64,000 nt of DNA, taken from contig NC_021169.1 of the NCBI RefSeq assembly GCF_000385565.1, positions 1,470,571-1,534,570 on the forward strand, in the 5' to 3' direction. Source of the stretch: Archaeoglobus sulfaticallidus PM70-1. Lineage in GTDB: Archaea; Halobacteriota; Archaeoglobi; Archaeoglobales; Archaeoglobaceae. The notes beneath the pieces are model-generated. The model made no database searches, had not been told where the DNA came from, and saw only the letters and a list, made by a program, of their open reading frames with translations. A program made the translations under genes and the position numbers. Position 1 is the first letter of the stretch; each line of letters starts with the position of its first letter. Below, in pieces: positions 15,390 to 24,084 of the stretch.

Positions 15390-17294
15390 ATGGGAGTGGA
15401 TGAATACCTTTCAGAATTAAAGCGGAAAGTTGCGGCTTCGCTACCCTCAGTTAGAGTAAAAAATGTCGAATTTGAAGGACCAGTTCTCGTAATCTATGTT
15501 GAAAACCCACAGGAGCTTGCAGAGAGTGGAGATGTAATAAAAAAGCTGGCTAAAGATTTAAGAAAGAGAATACTCATACGTCCTGATCCAAAGAGCCTAA
15601 AGCCTCCTGAAGAGGCCAAGGAGATAATAAGGCAAATAGTGCCGGAAGATGCACAGGTGACATCCTTCTTTTTCGATCATGAAAATGGAGAGGTTATAAT
15701 CGAGGCTGAGAAGCCTGGGATAGTCATCGGGAAGCAGGGGGTTATGCTCAGAGAGATAATGAAGGCTGTTGGGTGGAGTCCAAAGGTCATGAGAACTCCG
15801 CCTATAAAATCCAAGACCGTCGATAATGTCAGGCAGTTCCTGCTGAGTTCGAGAGAGGAAAGGAAGGAGATTCTTAAAAAGATAGGCGTTAAGATCCATC
15901 GAGGGTCTTTCCACGAGGAGAAGTGGGTAAGAGTTACATTCCTTGGAGGATCGAGGGAGGTTGGGAGAAGCTGCTACCTGCTGCAAACTCCAGAAAGCAA
16001 GATTCTAATAGATTGTGGAGTTAATGTCAGCAACATCCAACAGTCCCCATACCTGTATGTTCCCGAATTGCAGCCATTGGACTCAATCGATGCGGTTGTT
16101 ATTACCCACGCCCATCTCGATCACTGTGGTTTGGTGCCAATTCTCTACAAGTATGGCTACAGAGGGCCGATATATCTGACTCCCCCAACGAGAGATCTGA
16201 TGGTGCTGCTTCAGCTTGATTTCATAGAGGTTGGAGCGAGAGAGGGCAATCCTGTAGTTTACGAGTCCAACCTCGTAAGGGAAGCTTTGAAACACACAAT
16301 AACGATAGATTATGGTGTTGTTACGGATATAAGCCCGGATATAAGGCTCACATTCTACAACGCCGGACATATCCTTGGCTCATCAATAGCTCACTTCCAT
16401 ATCGGAGAGGGCTTGTACAACATCGCATTCTCCGGAGATTTCAAGTTTGAAAGAACGAGGCTTTTCGACAAGGCGGAAACCAACTTCCCCAGGCTTGAAG
16501 CGTTAATAATGGAAGCCACATATGGAAGTGGCAATGACTTCCAGCCAGCGAGGAGGGAGGCTGAGGAGCGGCTGATCAGCATTATAAAGGAGACCGTTGA
16601 TAAAAAAGGGAAGGTTCTGATCCCAACATTCGCCGTTGGTAGAAGTCAGGAGGTAATGATTGCCCTCGAGGAAGCGATCAGAACAAAGAAGCTTGAGGGG
16701 CTGACCGTATATCTTGATGGGATGATATATGAAGCTACAGCAATCCATACAGCGTATCCTGAGTATCTGAACACCCATCTCAGGGACATGATATTCCACC
16801 ATGGATTAAACCCGTTCATATCCGAGAGCTTCACACAGGTCGATTCCTCATCGAAGAGGGCAGATGTGATAGACGAAGCAGAGCCATCGGTTATTCTCGC
16901 AACATCGGGAATGCTTAACGGTGGGCCGGTAATGGAGTACTTCAGACATCTAGCTGGAGATGAAAAGAACACAATAGTCTTCGTTGGATATCAGGCTGAG
17001 GGAACTCTGGGCAGGAGAATTCAGAAGGGCTGGAAGGAGGTACCACTAACATCCAACGGCAGGAGAGAGGTTGTGGAAGTTAAGATGAATGTTGAGACTG
17101 TGGATGGATTCTCTGGTCACTCTGACAGAAGACAGCTTATGAACTATGTCAGGGCATTGAGTTCAAGGCCAGAGAAGGTGATAACAGTCCACGGAGATGA
17201 GTCAAAGTGCTTGGATCTCGCTTCAAGCATTTACAAGACCTACAAGATCGAAACCCGAGCACCCATGAACCTCGAGACGATAAGGTTCGTTTGA
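15390..17294 (+). CDS. Transcription-termination ribonuclease aCPSF1/FttA (KH, metallo-beta-lactamase, beta-CASP)
   Basis: A 634-residue protein. Residues 1-145 hold two archaeal KH-like domains (KPGIVIGKQGVMLREIMK has a GxxG loop). The metallo-beta-lactamase domain follows with THAHLDHCGLVP (about 240), GHILGSS and FSGDFKFE. The beta-CASP domain has EATYGSGND, PTFAVGRSQE and ATSGMLNGGPVMEYFR. The final zinc-site motif is GFSGHSDRRQL. In archaea this endo/5'-3' exonuclease cuts U-rich transcript ends and terminates transcription. Counterparts are eukaryotic CPSF73 and Ints11. The ATG at 15390 is preferred over TTG at 15381. It runs in series with psmB and mobB. Confidence 0.95.
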   Translation: MGVDEYLSELKRKVAASLPSVRVKNVEFEGPVLVIYVENPQELAESGDVIKKLAKDLRKRILIRPDPKSLKPPEEAKEIIRQIVPEDAQVTSFFFDHENGEVIIEAEKPGIVIGKQGVMLREIMKAVGWSPKVMRTPPIKSKTVDNVRQFLLSSREERKEILKKIGVKIHRGSFHEEKWVRVTFLGGSREVGRSCYLLQTPESKILIDCGVNVSNIQQSPYLYVPELQPLDSIDAVVITHAHLDHCGLVPILYKYGYRGPIYLTPPTRDLMVLLQLDFIEVGAREGNPVVYESNLVREALKHTITIDYGVVTDISPDIRLTFYNAGHILGSSIAHFHIGEGLYNIAFSGDFKFERTRLFDKAETNFPRLEALIMEATYGSGNDFQPARREAEERLISIIKETVDKKGKVLIPTFAVGRSQEVMIALEEAIRTKKLEGLTVYLDGMIYEATAIHTAYPEYLNTHLRDMIFHHGLNPFISESFTQVDSSSKRADVIDEAEPSVILATSGMLNGGPVMEYFRHLAGDEKNTIVFVGYQAEGTLGRRIQKGWKEVPLTSNGRREVVEVKMNVETVDGFSGHSDRRQLMNYVRALSSRPEKVITVHGDESKCLDLASSIYKTYKIETRAPMNLETIRFV

Positions 17295-17318
17295 ATTTAA
17301 ATTAATGAGTCAGATTGA

Positions 17319-17798
17319 ATGAAGGTTATAAGCATAATCGGCTTCTCTAACTCTGGAAAAACGAGTTTGATAACCCAGCTTGTAGAGTTACTTACAAATC
17401 AAGGATACAGGGTTGGGGTCGTAAAGCATTCTGACAAAAAGGTCGATCTCGATAAAGAGGGCAAGGATTCATGGAGGATCTTTAAAGCAGGATACGATGT
17501 GGCTGTACTCTCGCCAGTAAAGTTTGCATACCGGGCCAGAAGGGAACTGAGCCTCATCGAGATACTCAGATACTTTGAGGATTACGACTATGTCTTTGTT
17601 GAAGGATTTAAAAGCGATATCAGGAATGGCATTGCTGTGGTAAGGTCTCATGAGGAGCTTGATGAGCTACTAAAACAAATCGACCAGAGCAGGCTTGCAG
17701 GGATTTATTTCAGAGACGAGATGGGGGTTGAGGTGGATGGATTTAGAGTATTTAATGATGTAAACGATCTTTTTGAGTTCATAATTCATGAGCTATAG
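17319..17798 (+). CDS. mobB: Molybdopterin-guanine dinucleotide biosynthesis protein MobB
   Basis: A 159-residue P-loop GTPase beginning MKVISIIGFSNSGKTSLITQ. The Walker A is GFSNSGKT. VGVVKHSDKKVDLDKEGKDS carries the MobB switch with DxxGKDSW, and DYDYVFVEGFKS is the typical Walker B-like VEG(F/Y)K motif. MobB supports attachment of GMP to molybdopterin, or in archaea delivery of pterin to tungsten and molybdenum enzymes. The C-terminal extension is short. It follows aCPSF1 by 24 nt on the same strand and is the last gene of that series. Confidence 0.88.
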   Translation: MKVISIIGFSNSGKTSLITQLVELLTNQGYRVGVVKHSDKKVDLDKEGKDSWRIFKAGYDVAVLSPVKFAYRARRELSLIEILRYFEDYDYVFVEGFKSDIRNGIAVVRSHEELDELLKQIDQSRLAGIYFRDEMGVEVDGFRVFNDVNDLFEFIIHEL

Positions 17799-17883
17799 TT
17801 GTTTCATTACTTTCACCAGATTTCACCAACAGTCTCGGTTTAAGGTTAGATTTAAGGTTCAACTCTTTACTAGGCAAAAAATA

Positions 17884-18648
17884 TCAGTGCAAAATCAGAG
17901 ATAGAATCAGATACAGAATATCCCCAATCACTACAGATATGATAAAACCAGCTGTTATGAATAGCAGGAATGGTAAATTGGGAGTGACCCAGACTCTATC
18001 GATGATTCCTTCATCGTACGCTTTCATCAGCTTTTTCCTGACTTTCTCATCAACCTCAATTCCTCTTCTCACCCTGACAATCTTCCCGCTGTCATCAACG
18101 AATTCCAAAACGCTATGGAACTCAGGTATGCTATTTGCTTTAACCCTTTTACCGACAAAGTAATACAAAAAGTTGCCTTTCAGATCCCTCAGACCTTCTC
18201 TTCTCAAATTCCGGATGAATGTGATTATGAGCAAAGCCGGAGAGACTATCACGGAGTTGGATAGCACTGAGAAGGCGAAAATCCCGAATCCCTTGTTCAG
18301 CAGGGGGAGTCCCATGACAGCTGGATATACCGGGAATATGTACGCCATAACTATGAAAGCCTTTGCATCAGCCCCCCCATAGGTTCCGAGAGAGTAAAGC
18401 AGATAGGAGAAAACGAACATCATAACAAACTGCATAACCGAAAAGATTATGGTTGACAGGCTGTATTTAGCAGTAACAAACTCCAGAACAAGAATTGGTG
18501 TGAGCACAGCAACCATGTACTTCCACAGCCTGTTAGGTACTATTCTGTACCTTAAGTCCAGTACGCACGCATATAAAAGAAAAATCATTGCTAAAATTAT
18601 CTTAACAAGTGTTATTATCTCGAGCATAGCCGCCATGTTTAGCTGCAT
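17884..18648 (-). CDS. A24-family prepilin/preflagellin peptidase
   Basis: A 254-residue membrane protein with about six TM helices. The two catalytic aspartates of the GXGD-type aspartyl proteases are in VLDLRYRIVPNRLW (about residue 27) and GGADAKAFIVMAYIFP (about residue 92). Between TM segments lies a soluble stretch (about 150-215, including VDDSGKIVRVRRGIEVD) found in archaeal members. Such enzymes remove class III signal peptides from archaellins and type IV pilins. There is no pilin gene in the window. The stop codon of hom's downstream neighbour region abuts this gene: only 2 nt separate it from hom, suggesting co-transcription. Confidence 0.85.
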   Translation of the reverse strand: MQLNMAAMLEIITLVKIILAMIFLLYACVLDLRYRIVPNRLWKYMVAVLTPILVLEFVTAKYSLSTIIFSVMQFVMMFVFSYLLYSLGTYGGADAKAFIVMAYIFPVYPAVMGLPLLNKGFGIFAFSVLSNSVIVSPALLIITFIRNLRREGLRDLKGNFLYYFVGKRVKANSIPEFHSVLEFVDDSGKIVRVRRGIEVDEKVRKKLMKAYDEGIIDRVWVTPNLPFLLFITAGFIISVVIGDILYLILSLILH

Positions 18649-18650
18649 GT

Positions 18651-19631
18651 CTAGCTAAATGCAAAAATAAGGTCTGATATTATCGCACTTGCAGTCTCAT
18701 ACTTTCCAGCCCCTCTGCCCATGACAACAACATCCCCGGCAAGATCGGTTTTTATCAGAGCGGCATTCATTGTTCCGTGTATCGCAAGGGGATGTTCTAT
18801 GGGAACCAGCCTTGGTGTAACCCCGATGTAGCCCTTTTTGTTTACCTCTGCAATGAGCCTTATTGTGTAGTTTTTGCTCTTTGCGACATCAAAAGCTTCT
18901 GGCGTTATATCCGTGATGCCAACGATCTCAACATCGCTCAGCTTCACATCCATGCCCATCAACGCGTTTGCGAGAATCAGGAGCTTTGCTGCAGAATCGA
19001 AGCCTTTCACATCGTAGTCGGGATTCGCTTCAGCAATATTCAGCTCCTGAGCCTCAGCCAGAACCTGCTGATAGGTCATCTTTTCCTGCTCCATCCTCGT
19101 CAGGATGTAATTGCAAGTTCCGTTAAGAACTCCTTTTATGAACTCGATACTGTTTCCTGCGAGGTTGTACTTTACTAGTTTGATTAATGGCATCGCCCCA
19201 CCAACAGTTGCTTCAAACATGAACTTCAACCCTTTTTTCTCAGCCAGCCTGTTTATTCCATGAAAATCAGCAACCAGAGGACCCTTGTTTGAGGTTATAA
19301 TATGGGCACCCTTCTCAAGACATTTCATGATGTGCGTTAATCCCGGCTCTCCATCATCGATGTTCGTCACGCTGCATTCTATCATAACATCGAAGTCCAC
19401 GCCTTCTATTACCTCCATAGTGCTTTTTCCATCGAACCTGCCCTTCTTCTTTCGTTCTATTGCTTTGATGATGTCGATTCCATTTTCATCAACAATAGAC
19501 CCTCTAGAATCGGTTACAGCAACGAGAGAGAACTTTCCAATCTTCTTTTCAAGCTCCTCTTTTCTCCTCAGCAGGATTTCAGCAACACCCTGTCCTACCG
19601 CTCCGAAGCCTATAATAGCGATTTTTATCAT
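18651..19631 (-). CDS. hom: Homoserine dehydrogenase
   Basis: A 326-residue oxidoreductase reducing aspartate semialdehyde to homoserine for threonine, isoleucine and methionine synthesis. It has the NAD(P)-binding GFGAVGQGVAEILLRR at the N-terminus, the SNKGPLVADF block (about 100), GGAMPLIKL, the NGTCNYILTRM motif (about 170) and the catalytic-region Lys in DVKGFDSAAKLLIL (about 206). It has no aspartokinase fusion and no C-terminal ACT domain. The start is set at the ATG at 19631, which has a GGAG ribosome site, instead of an upstream frame extension that would run into the ACT gene. The separate ACT protein just upstream may supply allosteric control. Confidence 0.92.
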   Translation of the reverse strand: MIKIAIIGFGAVGQGVAEILLRRKEELEKKIGKFSLVAVTDSRGSIVDENGIDIIKAIERKKKGRFDGKSTMEVIEGVDFDVMIECSVTNIDDGEPGLTHIMKCLEKGAHIITSNKGPLVADFHGINRLAEKKGLKFMFEATVGGAMPLIKLVKYNLAGNSIEFIKGVLNGTCNYILTRMEQEKMTYQQVLAEAQELNIAEANPDYDVKGFDSAAKLLILANALMGMDVKLSDVEIVGITDITPEAFDVAKSKNYTIRLIAEVNKKGYIGVTPRLVPIEHPLAIHGTMNAALIKTDLAGDVVVMGRGAGKYETASAIISDLIFAFS

Positions 19632-19653
19632 TTTAACTCTCCTATTAACCTCC

Positions 19654-20166
19654 CTATGAAAAGTTTTCGTTGATCGGCTCAATTAAAAGTAAATTCTTGC
19701 TTCTGCACACATTCCTCATAATTTCCACAGCCTCTTCAAGTTCATCCTTCCCTGTTGCGGATATCGTTATCATCGCCGTGGATGGCTTATTAACCTCTGG
19801 CATGTTAATCTGTAGGTCAACAACCTCTGCAAAGCCTGTGGAATCTATTCTGTTGATTGTGTCGCTGAGATCTGTTTTCACTATATGACCAATGATCATA
19901 AGGGATGTTGTGGCTATAAGTCTGATCTCATTGTATCTCTTTACCAAAACCCCGCTTTCCTTTAACGCCTCGATTATCCTGTTTGCAATCTCGAGGTTTT
20001 TAGCGTCAAACGATATCTCAACCGGCACTCTCTGCAGCGGAGTTTTCTTGTCTCTCTGGTGGATTATGCTGAGTATGTTGCCTCCCTCTCTAGATATAGG
20101 CTCTAACGCCTTCAAAAGCTGTCCGGGTTTGTCCTCTAATTCAACAACTATCGATATCACTGGCAT
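19654..20166 (-). CDS. ACT-domain amino-acid-binding protein, likely regulator of homoserine dehydrogenase
   Basis: A 170-residue protein. The N-terminal ACT domain reads ISIVVELEDKPGQLLKALEP ... GGNILSIIHQ, with the DKPGQL loop that binds amino acids. A second ACT-like region follows at about 95-165 (INMPEVNKPSTAMITISATG). No catalytic domain is present. It lies between ilvE and hom, 22 nt before hom. In many archaea this protein takes the place of the C-terminal ACT domain fused to bacterial homoserine dehydrogenase, so feedback control by threonine or a branched-chain amino acid is a reasonable inference. Confidence 0.8.
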   Translation of the reverse strand: MPVISIVVELEDKPGQLLKALEPISREGGNILSIIHQRDKKTPLQRVPVEISFDAKNLEIANRIIEALKESGVLVKRYNEIRLIATTSLMIIGHIVKTDLSDTINRIDSTGFAEVVDLQINMPEVNKPSTAMITISATGKDELEEAVEIMRNVCRSKNLLLIEPINENFS

Positions 20167-20184
20167 CGCATCACTGCCCGGTGA

Positions 20185-21054
20185 TTAATAAATCGGAGTG
20201 CCTTCGGACTCGGTTATTTTCTTAAACTCCTCTATCAGCCTTCGGGTTATCTCACCCGGTTTTCCGTCACCAACCTTCCTTCCATCGATCACGGTTATCG
20301 GTGCAATCTCTGCTGCAGTTCCCGTGACGAATATCTCGTCCGCAGAGTACAGGTCGTATATACCAAGATTCATTTCCTTGAACGGAATTCCGAGCTTCTC
20401 AATTATCTCGATCACGACCTCCCTCGTAATACCCCTCAGGTTGTTGAGGATAGGTGGTGTATAAACTCTCCCGTTCTTTACGATGAAAATGTTGTCCCCA
20501 CTTCCTTCCGAGATGTATCCATTTGAGTCCAGAAATATCGCCTCATCCCCACCTTTCTCATTGGCCTCAATCTTGCCGAGTATGTTGTTCAGATAATTCA
20601 GGGACTTTATGTTCGGTGGGAGAGCATCGATGGCGTTTCTTCTTATCGCAACCGTAACGGCCTTCAATCCCTTCTCATAAAGGTCTCCATAAAGCCTGTC
20701 CCACTCTTTTGTGATTATTATTATGTTCGGTTTTGAGCATTTCCTCGGATCCAGACCGAGATCTCCAATCCCTCTCGTTACAATTGGCCTGATGTATGCG
20801 TTTTTGAGATTGTTTTTCCTCAGAGTTTCCAGAATTAGCTCCATGAACTCTTCCTTCGAGATTGGTATCTCCAAGCATATTACCTTGGCAGAATCGTAGA
20901 GCCTGTCTATGTGCTCCTTCAACCTGAAGACTCGGCCATTATATGCTCTTATTCCTTCGAAGACGCCATCACCGTACAGAAATCCGTGGTCGAAAATACT
21001 TATTTTCGCCTCCTCTTCTGGAACAAATTTACCATCGATGTAAACCAAGCCCAT
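20185..21054 (-). CDS. ilvE: Branched-chain amino acid aminotransferase
   Basis: A 289-residue fold-type IV PLP enzyme, the usual IlvE length. [20 protein letters not shown] near the N-terminus is the substrate-site signature. The Schiff-base Lys is in [13 protein letters not shown] (about 160). [20 protein letters not shown] (about 180) and [10 protein letters not shown] follow. It performs the last step of Val, Leu and Ile synthesis. It is the first gene of a leftward ilvE-ACT-hom run headed by a TATA-like stretch at about 21083-21100 and a GGTG ribosome site. Pairing with hom links it to isoleucine via threonine. Confidence 0.92.
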   Translation of the reverse strand: MGLVYIDGKFVPEEEAKISIFDHGFLYGDGVFEGIRAYNGRVFRLKEHIDRLYDSAKVICLEIPISKEEFMELILETLRKNNLKNAYIRPIVTRGIGDLGLDPRKCSKPNIIIITKEWDRLYGDLYEKGLKAVTVAIRRNAIDALPPNIKSLNYLNNILGKIEANEKGGDEAIFLDSNGYISEGSGDNIFIVKNGRVYTPPILNNLRGITREVVIEIIEKLGIPFKEMNLGIYDLYSADEIFVTGTAAEIAPITVIDGRKVGDGKPGEITRRLIEEFKKITESEGTPIY

Positions 21055-21402
21055 AGAAATACACCGATTTAAAGAATTAAGGATTCATATAAAAATATAT
21101 CGGATAATGGCTGAGCGATGTAGCCTAACATTCTGGCGGGATTCCAGATGCTGTAAAAACTTAGAATATTTAAATAAAAAAAGAAAAATTAAAGTATACA
21201 CTCCCGAGCAGATGGTACGCAAGCTTGGCAAGATCACCATTAACCTATATCCACTCTACCATTGCCGTTGAAGTCTGCTAACCGATTGGAGCTGCCAAAG
21301 ATCATGCATCCGAGTATCATCAAATCTGCGATGGAGACATACTATTAGCTGGAAGTGTTGTCAACTTCAATTTTATATGCCATTCGTACATCAAAAAATC
21401 CC
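21055..21402. other. Spacer with divergent promoters and a possible decayed gene
   Basis: The left part (21083-21100) holds the leftward promoter for ilvE. On the plus strand, GAATATTTAAATA at about 21164-21176 is a good TATA box, followed about 37 nt later by a 19-codon frame from ATG 21212 (MVRKLGKITINLYPLYHCR, stop). The codons just before that ATG read YTPEQ, and YTPEQMVRKL resembles the start of IS3-type OrfA proteins, but the match is too short to rely on. A second TATA (TTTTATATG, 21370-21378) suits the radical SAM gene. No complete gene is seen. Confidence 0.4.
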
Positions 21403-22464
21403 GTGCTGTACATAATAATCCTGACAGGGAAATGCAACCTGAACTGCAGCTATTGCGGTGGAAGCATTGATGAAAGAATAATGCCTGCTGAGATAAGCTA
21501 TCCACTGGAGGAGCTATACGAATTCCTGAATCGGGATAGTGACCTATCCATAGCATTCTATGGAGGAGAACCGCTGCTGCGGATAGATCTGATAAAAGAT
21601 ATAATGGAGAATGTGGAGGCAAAACATTTCATACTTCAAACCAATGGATTACTCCTCGACAGGTTAATTGACGAGCTAGATGACATAAATGAGTTTTCCA
21701 CAATACTGGTATCCATTGATGGTGTAAAGGAGGTGAACGATTACTACAGAGGGAAAACATATGAAAGAGTCATGAGGAATGTTGAGATAATAAAAAAGCA
21801 CTACAAAGGAGAGCTTATAGCGAGAATGGTTGCCACAGAGAGAACGGATATATACAGGGATGTTCTGCACTTGCTTGAGCGTTTTGAATATGTTCACTGG
21901 CAGATAAATGCTGTCTGGGTGGATGAGGATTTCTACAGCGATTTCATTCAGTGGATTAGGGAATATAATCGGGGAATAGGCAAACTTGTGGATTTCTGGA
22001 TTAAAGAGCTCGAGAGAGGTGTTGTTAGAAAGATAGTCCCGTTTCTCGGGATTGCTTCAGCTTTGCTGGGATACAGTCTACCAAAACCACCTTGTGGTTC
22101 TGGAGAAAACTCTTTTGTGATAAGCACAGATGGAAAAATACTCGCTTGCCCCATATGTGCAGACCTCGAGTGGAATCTGGCAGGGGACATATGGAATGGC
22201 ATTAACAGGAACAGTTTCTTGGATGTTGATAGATGTTCGGGGTGTTCAGCATTCTCTGTTTGTGGCGGGAGGTGCCTGTTCTTCAACAGAGAAAGGCTGT
22301 GGAGTGAAAATAAGATGAACGCTGTCTGTGATGCCACCAAAAACCTCATTTCCAGAATCGAGTGGCACATACCACGGATAAAATCCCTGATTGAGGAGAA
22401 AATTGTATACGAGAGAGATTTGATTTATCCAAAGTATAATAATACCACTGAAATAATACCCTAA
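21403..22464 (+). CDS. Radical SAM/SPASM protein, putative peptide-modifying enzyme (AF1577-like)
   Basis: About 353 residues. The radical SAM cluster motif is LTGKCNLNCSYCGG right at the N-terminus, followed by IAFYGGEPLL (GGE motif). The C-terminal third is SPASM-like: CGSGENSFVISTDGKILACP, then CSGCSAFSVCGGRC, giving about seven Cys for auxiliary Fe-S clusters. This layout matches the archaeal group described as putative peptide-modifying enzymes. The GTG at 21403 is preferred because a TATA box ends 25 nt upstream (leaderless start) and relatives begin just before the first strand. A GTG at 21355 would add 16 residues. No obvious precursor peptide gene is present. Its downstream neighbour is an unrelated RHH gene with its own promoter. 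Confidence 0.75.
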   Translation: MLYIIILTGKCNLNCSYCGGSIDERIMPAEISYPLEELYEFLNRDSDLSIAFYGGEPLLRIDLIKDIMENVEAKHFILQTNGLLLDRLIDELDDINEFSTILVSIDGVKEVNDYYRGKTYERVMRNVEIIKKHYKGELIARMVATERTDIYRDVLHLLERFEYVHWQINAVWVDEDFYSDFIQWIREYNRGIGKLVDFWIKELERGVVRKIVPFLGIASALLGYSLPKPPCGSGENSFVISTDGKILACPICADLEWNLAGDIWNGINRNSFLDVDRCSGCSAFSVCGGRCLFFNRERLWSENKMNAVCDATKNLISRIEWHIPRIKSLIEEKIVYERDLIYPKYNNTTEIIP

Positions 22465-22474
22465 CAATAGAAGT

Positions 22475-22503
22475 GTAATATTTTAGTAATATTCCAGTAA
22501 TAT
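22475..22503 (+). promoter_or_regulatory. Three 11-bp-phased direct repeats, candidate operator of the RHH-transporter operon
   Basis: GTAATAT occurs at 22475, 22486 and 22497, exactly 11 bp apart, with the unit GTAATATTYYA. The array ends just upstream of a TATA-like stretch (CCTTAAATT, about 22512-22520), which is 30 nt before the ATG of the RHH gene. Ribbon-helix-helix dimers typically bind side by side on one face of DNA at repeats spaced by about one helical turn, so autoregulation is the natural reading. Confidence 0.6.
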
Positions 22504-22546
22504 GATCGAAAACCTTAAATTCTCAAGGTGACCTCTCCAAGAGAGG

Positions 22547-22732
22547 ATGCCAAAGGTTAGTCTCGATATACCGAAAGAACTGTATGATGACCTTATGGAA
22601 CATGTCGGTGAGGATAAGAAGTTCGTAAACCTAAGCGAAGCTATACGCACGGCAATAAGAAAAATGCTCGATCAGCTGGATGAAATAGATAGAAGACATG
22701 GAAGATTAAAGGAAAAGAAATCGAAGGAGTGA
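22547..22732 (+). CDS. Ribbon-helix-helix (CopG-type) regulator
   Basis: A 61-residue protein. The N-terminal strand PKVSLDIPKELYDDLM is the DNA-contacting ribbon, and LSEAIRTAIRKMLDQ is the second helix of the RHH fold. A basic tail follows (RRHGRLKEKKSKE). It precedes a VUT/YhhQ transporter gene by 9 nt, so the two form an operon. The three phased repeats upstream are its likely binding site. It could be mistaken for an antitoxin, but the partner is a transporter and not a toxin, so control of queuine/archaeosine-precursor uptake is the more likely role. Confidence 0.82.
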   Translation: MPKVSLDIPKELYDDLMEHVGEDKKFVNLSEAIRTAIRKMLDQLDEIDRRHGRLKEKKSKE

Positions 22733-22741
22733 GGGAGTACT

Positions 22742-23461
22742 ATGTTGCTGTCAGAATTTGTTATGTGGGTTGCTGTAACACTCGGTATCGTTACAACCAT
22801 AGCGATCATATCAGAGCGGTTTGGAGTGGAGATTGCAATAGGAATCTATGCATCTCTGACAGTTATAGCAAACATAATTGCAGTAAAGCTGATTTCTGTT
22901 GGAACTGTGCCGTACTTCGGCTTGCTCGTGGGACCTGCAGGAGTTATCGTTTATGCATCAACTTTCCTGATAACTGATATAATAAGTGAGATCTACGGGA
23001 AAGAGATTGCTAAGAAAACAGTAATTACCGGATTCTTCGCCAACATAGTGGCAGTTGCATCAATCATGATAGCAGTGATATGGAGTCCCGCACCCTTCAT
23101 GCCAGAAAACCTGCTTAAGAGCTTTGATACAATATTCAGCATGACTCCGAGGGTAGTCATAGCATCTATAATTGCATATCTGATCTCACAGACCCATGAT
23201 GTTTACGCTTACCATTTCTGGAAAGCAAAGACCAAGGAGAGGTTTCTGTGGTTGAGGAACAACGCATCTACAATGGTCTCTCAGCTTATAGATACGATCG
23301 TGTTTATAACACTGGCTTTCTATGGTGTATTCGACTTAAACGTTCTGTTAGCGATGATCACCGGACAGTATCTGCTCAAACTGACAATAGCGCTTGTCGA
23401 TACACCTTTCATGTACATTGCCGTTTACACGAGAGGTTTGGTAAAATCCTATAATTTATAA
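22742..23461 (+). CDS. VUT/YhhQ-family transporter, probable queuosine or archaeosine precursor uptake
   Basis: A 239-residue membrane protein with about six TM helices. YhhQ family features are the VUT-type stretch ISVGTVPYFGLLVGPAGVIVYA, FLITDIISEIYGKEIAKK (the DxxxExYG motif, about 80) and SQLIDTIVFITLAFYG (about 180). Bacterial YhhQ imports 7-deazaguanine precursors such as preQ0. Archaea use preQ0 for archaeosine at position 15 of tRNA, so salvage is a sensible role. Coupling to an RHH regulator is notable. A T-rich run at about 23469-23481 right after the stop may be its terminator. Confidence 0.82.
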   Translation: MLLSEFVMWVAVTLGIVTTIAIISERFGVEIAIGIYASLTVIANIIAVKLISVGTVPYFGLLVGPAGVIVYASTFLITDIISEIYGKEIAKKTVITGFFANIVAVASIMIAVIWSPAPFMPENLLKSFDTIFSMTPRVVIASIIAYLISQTHDVYAYHFWKAKTKERFLWLRNNASTMVSQLIDTIVFITLAFYGVFDLNVLLAMITGQYLLKLTIALVDTPFMYIAVYTRGLVKSYNL

Positions 23462-23530
23462 TATTCGAAATTCTTTTTTTAAATGAAAATCCTTGATACC
23501 GATTTTTTAAAAACTTATATGCCTCTAATA

Positions 23531-24055
23531 ATGTATGACAACATAATCTTCGGGGTCTGTGCAACTCAGAAATCCTCCAAGAGGTTGATTTTTGTAGTGA
23601 ATGAGTAACATTCTGAGACACCTCAGTAAAAAGCTCGCCGATTTTCTGAGATATGGTTTTGAAGAGGTTAATGGGATGGAATTTATGATCTCGTATATGC
23701 TGAAGATAGAGGTAAATTAAATAAAGTCATCTTGGAAGCAGAAAATGGTTTTTCGTTTGGGGAAAAGCTGAGAATTGAAACAGGAGATAGTAAATACGGG
23801 GAACTTTTTTCGAAATAGGACAGAATATAGCGACTGGAATTTTCGTTGATTACCAGTCAGAAAAGCATATGAGCTGGAAGTGTATAGAAGTTTCTTCGAG
23901 AATACGAAGATATTCTCCATATTTTGCAGAAATGCGAAGAACAAAAGACCAAAGTGTTTAAGGTTTTCTATGATGCCCTCATCCGATGCTATCTGATAGC
24001 AGGAAAAAGTGAAATGATACCAGTGAAATTCAGGTTTGGATGTATAAATTTTTGA
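23531..24055 (+). pseudogene. Decayed, unrecognised gene(s)
   Basis: Short plus-strand frames follow each other in changing phase and look like pieces of real protein. They are a 25-codon frame at 23531, then a stretch reading NILRHLSKKLADFLRYGFEE (about 23602), then ILEAENGFSFGEKLRIETGD (about 23732), and finally LREYEDILHILQKCEEQKTK continuing FKVFYDALIRCYLIAGKSEM before a stop at 24055. The composition is that of soluble helical protein, and a TATA-like TTTTTTAAAAACTTATAT precedes the first frame. No single frame is open throughout. I cannot name the family. Several frameshifts make a functional product unlikely. Confidence 0.35.
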
Positions 24056-24084
24056 GAGAAAAGATATATCGAAAGAGGGTTTAA

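Noticed and set aside
19632-19682. Longer start for homoserine dehydrogenase.
   Set aside because: The extra 17 residues are basic and atypical and would overlap the ACT gene. The ATG at 19631 has a GGAG site and the family N-terminus.
21190-21271. IS3-type OrfA start (YTPEQMVRKL).
   Set aside because: Ten residues only, followed by a stop, with no inverted repeats or OrfB. Kept as a remark, not called as a mobile element.
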